NCBI RefSeq assembly: GCF_014306105.1
Contig: NZ_JACRVF010000005.1
Span: 372,001-436,000 of the forward strand
DNA from: Pontibacter cellulosilyticus
GTDB lineage: Bacteria; Bacteroidota; Bacteroidia; Cytophagales; Hymenobacteraceae
Length of the DNA: 64,000 bases
Reading direction: 5' to 3'
The position numbers were made by a program, and so were the translations under genes. This document shows, in pieces, positions 61,001-64,000 of the stretch (position 1 is its first letter; each line of letters opens with the position of its first letter). Below the pieces are notes generated by a model that had not been told where the DNA came from, did no database searches, and worked only from the letters and a program-made list of their open reading frames with translations.

Positions 61001-63078
61001 TTATCAGGCGTGTTCAACCAATCTTCTCCGAACGATACATAGTTTGGGATATATGAATCGCCAACATTACAGCCGTTCATGAGCATGATCGGGTACTTAC
61101 CTTTGTTCTTATAGTTGTTTACAGCCACAGAAGCATAGCCAATGTCCAAGTCAGTGGTGCCTGGAGAGCTGTGACCAAAGAATGTTATCAATGAAAGCCC
61201 TTTATTCAGCTCCTCTGATACATTTACCACCTCTACTACTTCGCTCACATTTTGTCTGTACTTTTCAGTGACCTTGGCACCTAGTAGTGGACCTTCTGCT
61301 ATAGCAGCATAGGATCTCAGGTAAGTTGCGATCTGGTTTATTTCTCCAATTGTTTTACCCCCGCCTAACTGAAGTATGTTTTTTCGCCAATCAGCACCCA
61401 CAGTTGCTTCTTCATACTCTTTTACCTTATTCAGGTAGTTGATGATATCGTTAGCAGATGTTGCTGCAATTCTGCCTACTGGTATCGAAAGCCTAAAATT
61501 GTTATTTCGGTAATCCATCGCAAAAAAAGCATCTGATGCAGGTGTTCCTCCTGTAGGAACTAGGTCAAGCAGAAACTGGGAAGGATTACGATGGTTAATT
61601 CTGTTGTACTCTATACCTTTGCCCAGCAGCAGCAAGTGCTTTGGCCCCGGAGCAGAAGTTAAGTGCGACGTAAATTTCTTAATTGCACTAGGCGAGTATT
61701 CACCGTAATGATACTGATTTACAATATCATCCACATACACCAACAACGTATCAAAGCTACCACCCGCTGCTGAGGCTCTATAGGCAGCATACTTTTTAGG
61801 TGCTGAAAGCGCATTAACAAGCCTCTTATTACTCACTATGATATAGTTAGCTGTACTCGGATCTATCCTCCTAAAGTTGATTCTGTCAGGTTTGCCAACT
61901 GGCACCAGCGGTGTACTTGTATCTGCCAAAAATACTTTATGGGATTTGGCTCCTGTTTCAATTACAAAGCCTTTACCTGCACCCACAACTCTACCATCCA
62001 CTCTTGCAATATTTCCCATGTCAGAAATATCGTAAGCAACCACAGTAGACGGCATATTACTGAACTCAAAGTATGGATTTTGAGTGCGGGTAGAATCTGT
62101 ATATAAAAATTTGGAGTTACCCGAGAACACCAGCTTTTGAGGATATGTTAGCTTGCCATAAGCAAAACTAACCGCATTTGCCCTTGTTGCGGTGGGCACA
62201 GGTACCACCTGCAGTGTAACTTCTCCCTGAGAATTTATATCACTAAATTCCAGGGTCTTTACATCTCTGGCAAAGCTAAACCAATCATAAGAAAATGAGT
62301 TTAGCGTTCTTGGTATTCCAGAAACTACGCTTACACTAAGGTTATGATATTCCTGATAGGCACCAACTGTAGCATACTCTACAACAGGTTTAGGTCCTGT
62401 AGTTTCTACATTGTTTACATTAGAAATGCTGTAATTCCTTGGGCTTATAGAATAATGAGAGAACCACCCCTCGCCCTCATCAATCCACGGCATTTTATTA
62501 GCGCCGTAAAATTTACCTGGATTAAATCTATCTAAGCTAACATAAACACTTTTCTGTAGATGATATGTCTCCGATGTTTTACCAGCAGCTGAAGGGTTTA
62601 TTTCACGCACACGCTTACCGGCAGCAGGAGCAACTGTTAAAAAATAAGATGCTGTATCTGTATAAAAGCTATGTAGCTGATGCACCTGGTGTGCAGGATC
62701 CTTATATAGTTCCCTATCTAAGGCCCCATCATTCCGCTCACCAAAGAACTCAACATAGTCCTGCTGCCCCAGGTTACCGTCGCCTTCGCCTGCTACGTAA
62801 ATAGGAATCTCTTTGCCTCTTCGGAATAATTGAATATTGCGAGGATCTGCACCGGCAAGCCCTAAGTTACTTAGATAAGTATAATCCAAGCGATACAAAC
62901 CTGTCTGCACTACCTTTATTTTGTAGTACGTCTGTTCATGCTTTATCCACTCGTTACCGAAGGTGTGCTGCGCATGTGCAGGAATAACGAAGCCTAGTAC
63001 ACTAAGTATAAATACAAGTATAAACCGCTTGTGCATGAATAATTTATACATTGGCTGTTTAGCAGTTATGATATACAT
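58075..63078 (-). CDS. Type IX secretion sortase, PorU2-like
   Basis: A very large exported gingipain-family (C25) protease-like protein of up to 1667 residues. After the signal peptide (KRFILVFILSVLGFVIPAHAQ) comes a long N-domain, then the catalytic domain with His in FGHSSPG (~630) and Cys in MNGCNVGDSY (~668). Next are CARDB/Ig-like domains (NEIEELNETNNTA ~870) and a C-terminal FlgD-like segment (YPFPNPFSTKT...WDGTDTFGDKLANGVYLYRV) like a type A sorting signal. The fusion to its own sorting-type end suggests the PorU2 group rather than classical PorU. Its start overlaps the upstream PorV/PorQ-like gene (TAATG); a second start is at 63036 (MHKRFIL). Confidence 0.85.
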   Translation of the reverse strand: MYIITAKQPMYKLFMHKRFILVFILSVLGFVIPAHAQHTFGNEWIKHEQTYYKIKVVQTGLYRLDYTYLSNLGLAGADPRNIQLFRRGKEIPIYVAGEGDGNLGQQDYVEFFGERNDGALDRELYKDPAHQVHQLHSFYTDTASYFLTVAPAAGKRVREINPSAAGKTSETYHLQKSVYVSLDRFNPGKFYGANKMPWIDEGEGWFSHYSISPRNYSISNVNNVETTGPKPVVEYATVGAYQEYHNLSVSVVSGIPRTLNSFSYDWFSFARDVKTLEFSDINSQGEVTLQVVPVPTATRANAVSFAYGKLTYPQKLVFSGNSKFLYTDSTRTQNPYFEFSNMPSTVVAYDISDMGNIARVDGRVVGAGKGFVIETGAKSHKVFLADTSTPLVPVGKPDRINFRRIDPSTANYIIVSNKRLVNALSAPKKYAAYRASAAGGSFDTLLVYVDDIVNQYHYGEYSPSAIKKFTSHLTSAPGPKHLLLLGKGIEYNRINHRNPSQFLLDLVPTGGTPASDAFFAMDYRNNNFRLSIPVGRIAATSANDIINYLNKVKEYEEATVGADWRKNILQLGGGKTIGEINQIATYLRSYAAIAEGPLLGAKVTEKYRQNVSEVVEVVNVSEELNKGLSLITFFGHSSPGTTDLDIGYASVAVNNYKNKGKYPIMLMNGCNVGDSYIPNYVSFGEDWLNTPDKGAVALIAHVGAGYANFLDLYTSYFYSAAFREEQFYGATLGQVQQETVKRVAQTTSSNIAIAMVAEMALQGDPALKVYNPAKPDYLFKNNSFAVISDNGETVTATSNEFTATVNVQNLGKAITDSVVVTIKRTLPDNTTVIYNPIKIGPVLREQKVQLKLGNKGMAALGMNSFEIKLDGNDEIEELNETNNTATFQHYFPASGLVALSPSNYGIVGTANVKLVVQATQLATNTKGYYFELDTTQAFNSTLKKSYTTDYALMPSWDVVLPKGASDTDSTVYYWRARFKTYEVGEDTVWANSSFRYIQNAGNGWSQSHYGQFEKALTDKVANEGNQNIKWNFKRTKTEVAIKTVGGDFRYTNPPYGLFFTGEMLFHAACGNPGASPTPRIFAIVIDGKTLQMVEGMGKYYCASFPYLYEFGDMNVDANREKLVDFMNTVPQGHYVVAMTVNSVPFDSFTPAQKAAFGSIGSSLINNLRNGYPFGIVGQKGSAPGAANERTGIADDSTPITSQEVIMNDILYSNQPEGTITSTVVGPALKWKSLHHNIERYKAGNDSYKLSVIGVSIAGDEKVLVEDVNSKNFDLSSIDASEYPSLKLKAQLKDLEDRSAPQLKEWFVFHDAAPEGVIRPDLVKVSEAILTEQAQKGSILVPMAFQNLTSTAFQDSVTVEVSLTGEKSDPIVKRFKIKPVGPNETVNFQFAMSTLQLEGEYKLNMFVNPRILPEQQYFNNVYEVKFKAKTKLHPILDVAFDGMHIMDGELVAPSPLISITVKDENRFVHLKDPSTMSVVMIDPDGNEQEVDLMANLNEVRYFPADEKNDFKLEYKPEKLINGRHTMEVRARDAAGKASGISPYRISFEVVNESKITNFYPFPNPFSTKTNFIFTLTGNQVPEHIKIQIMTVTGKVVKEITKEEIGPIRIGNNKTEYAWDGTDTFGDKLANGVYLYRVVMTQVDEGMRHMYKTGDKSFKNGYGKIYILR

Positions 63079-64000
63079 TATTTAAAAGCGTAACCAAAAG
63101 AAATAATCACAGAAGAGATACCGCCACTGGACACAGCATTTGACTCTTTGCCATTTACACGCGATAATGCCAAATCAAGATTTAGCCCATGCGACTTGAA
63201 GCCCACACCGAAATTCGGCTGCATACGCTTGTTCATACTGCCGTCGAAGTTTTTGGTTTGCTGATAGTTGTTAAAACCACCTCGCACAAAAACAGCATTG
63301 GCATATACCAGCTCCATACCAATATGCGGGTCTACCGACATCAGGTCTGACTTGATCAACACATTGCGTTTTCCGTCAAAAGTAAAGTCGATATCTGTGG
63401 CAACGAGGGCTGAAAACTTATCGTTGATCTCAAAGCTTTTGCCAACCCCCAGCACCAGGCGCGGTAGGGTCAGCTCTGCAGAACTCTCAGGCAGATCGTT
63501 GCCGGTTTGCTGATAGGCTTCTTCAAGTTCCTCTACATTGTGCGTCCAGGCAGTGAAGGTGGTAGTGATATCTTTAGCCATAACGCCAAACTGCCAGCTG
63601 CCGCGCTGTAGCTGTGCCCCTGCATCTATACCAAAGCCATAGGCATTGGCAAACTCTCCTACGTTACGGTAAATTAACTTAGCACTGGCACCTAACTGCA
63701 GTCCCTCAATCAGGTTGCTACGGCGTGCGTATGAAAGCAGCATGGCATAATCTGCCACAGAAAAGAACCTGATGCTATCGTACTGGATGTAACCATACTC
63801 GTTCTGTAAACGCCGTGTATCGGCAATATCGTCTACACCCACCCTAATAATAGATACCCCCAAAGCACTGTTGCTATCCAGTGGCATGGCAAAACTGCCG
63901 TAATCATTTTTGGCAATGCCTGCAAAAAGCTCTGAGTGCATCAGGGCTATATTATACTTATATTTTAAGTTAAGCAGTCCTGCCGGGTTCCAGTAGCCAG
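63078..64000 (-). CDS. PorV/PorQ-family outer-membrane protein (5' end outside window)
   Basis: The frame continues open past 63941 to the window edge (GYWNPAGLLNLKYKYNIALMHSELFAG), and GYWNPAGL is typical of the family, so the Met at 63941 is internal. About 307 residues are visible, with repeated beta-strands and a C-terminal aromatic end (VIISFGYAFK). Family knowledge: PorV and PorQ form the outer-membrane parts of the T9SS attachment complex with the sortase PorU. The downstream TAATG junction with the sortase gene supports a working pair. Confidence 0.8.
   Translation of the reverse strand, partial: GYWNPAGLLNLKYKYNIALMHSELFAGIAKNDYGSFAMPLDSNSALGVSIIRVGVDDIADTRRLQNEYGYIQYDSIRFFSVADYAMLLSYARRSNLIEGLQLGASAKLIYRNVGEFANAYGFGIDAGAQLQRGSWQFGVMAKDITTTFTAWTHNVEELEEAYQQTGNDLPESSAELTLPRLVLGVGKSFEINDKFSALVATDIDFTFDGKRNVLIKSDLMSVDPHIGMELVYANAVFVRGGFNNYQQTKNFDGSMNKRMQPNFGVGFKSHGLNLDLALSRVNGKESNAVSSGGISSVIISFGYAFK

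Larger units (their letters stand above)
466..63959. repeat. Dispersed heptamer AAGTATA / TATACTT
   Basis: By eye I count roughly 115 copies (both strands) across the window, for example at 466, 3150, 14185-14205, 22808-22835, 31150, 53279, 57980 and 63004; 8-12 would be expected by chance. Copies occur in coding sequence in all frames (Ile-Leu, Tyr-Thr, Lys-Tyr, Ser-Ile contexts) and between genes, often next to terminators. The palindrome AAGTATACTT appears at least twice (near 14185 and 22827). Several genes, notably sdhA, sdhB and paaA, have none or nearly none. Confidence 0.7.

Noticed and set aside
466..63959. Explaining the AAGTATA heptamer as an insertion-sequence remnant or attachment site
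   Set aside because: Copies share no flanking sequence, occur in all frames inside intact genes and show no target duplication.

Overview
The window comes from a member of the Bacteroidota, most likely a pigmented Cytophagales/Hymenobacteraceae-type organism (Pontibacter-like; the genus is an inference). The evidence is: Bacteroidota promoters of the TTTG-N19-21-TAnnTTTG type, a type IX secretion sortase and a CHU_C-type sorted cargo, SusC-style TonB receptors carrying an N-terminal carboxypeptidase-regulatory-like domain, a type-B sdhCAB, and a dcw cluster lacking ddl and murF. No tRNA, rRNA, insertion sequence, prophage or CRISPR array was seen. Most of the window is core or stable accessory genome.

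Layout. 1-5.9 kb: end of a bestrophin-like channel, an iron/siderophore TonB receptor with a PepSY membrane protein, and a Crp/Fnr regulator overlapping a CAT-family acetyltransferase. 6.1-10.3 kb (minus): fabD, a DCC thiol protein and a large T9SS cargo. 10.6-14.8 kb (plus): sdhCAB and an FMN reductase. 14.9-30.3 kb (minus): a 13-gene division/peptidoglycan cluster, transcribed mraZ-rsmH-ftsL-ftsI-murE-mraY-murD-ftsW-murG-murC-ftsQ-ftsA-ftsZ. 30.3-30.6 kb: an unusually dense control region with two facing MraZ-type repeat arrays and a cluster of DnaA boxes. 30.6-33.7 kb (plus): a metal operon (HYC_CC_PP protein, TonB receptor, secreted HMA protein). 33.8-42.0 kb (minus): an OMP and a ketocarotenoid cluster (crtZ, B12/CarH-like MerR, ECF sigma, crtI, crtB, unknown gene, lycopene cyclase, ispH, crtW). 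42.0-51.5 kb: phenylacetate catabolism (enoyl-CoA hydratase, paaR, paaABCD, distant paaE) interrupted by two related lipoproteins and an M3 peptidase. 51.7-58.0 kb: HNH-AP2 protein, M23 peptidase, MscS, LolC/E permease, NamZ, fmt, folA. 58.1-64.0 kb (minus): PorU2-like sortase and a PorV/PorQ protein running off the end.

The most interesting signals are regulatory or genome-scale. (1) The heptamer AAGTATA/TATACTT occurs roughly 115 times by eye, against about 8-12 expected, in all reading frames and often at the foot of terminators. (2) 10-bp-phased AAAGTGG repeats, like the described MraZ box, face both mraZ and the divergent metal operon. (3) Three perfect TTATCCACA DnaA boxes and one near match lie within 47 bp beside them. 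(4) Three copies of a 17-bp Fur-like palindrome lie before the siderophore receptor, the PepSY gene and sdhC. (5) A perfect CNAACGNNCGTTNG PaaR operator sits inside a perfect promoter spacer. (6) PaaB is an internal tandem duplication.
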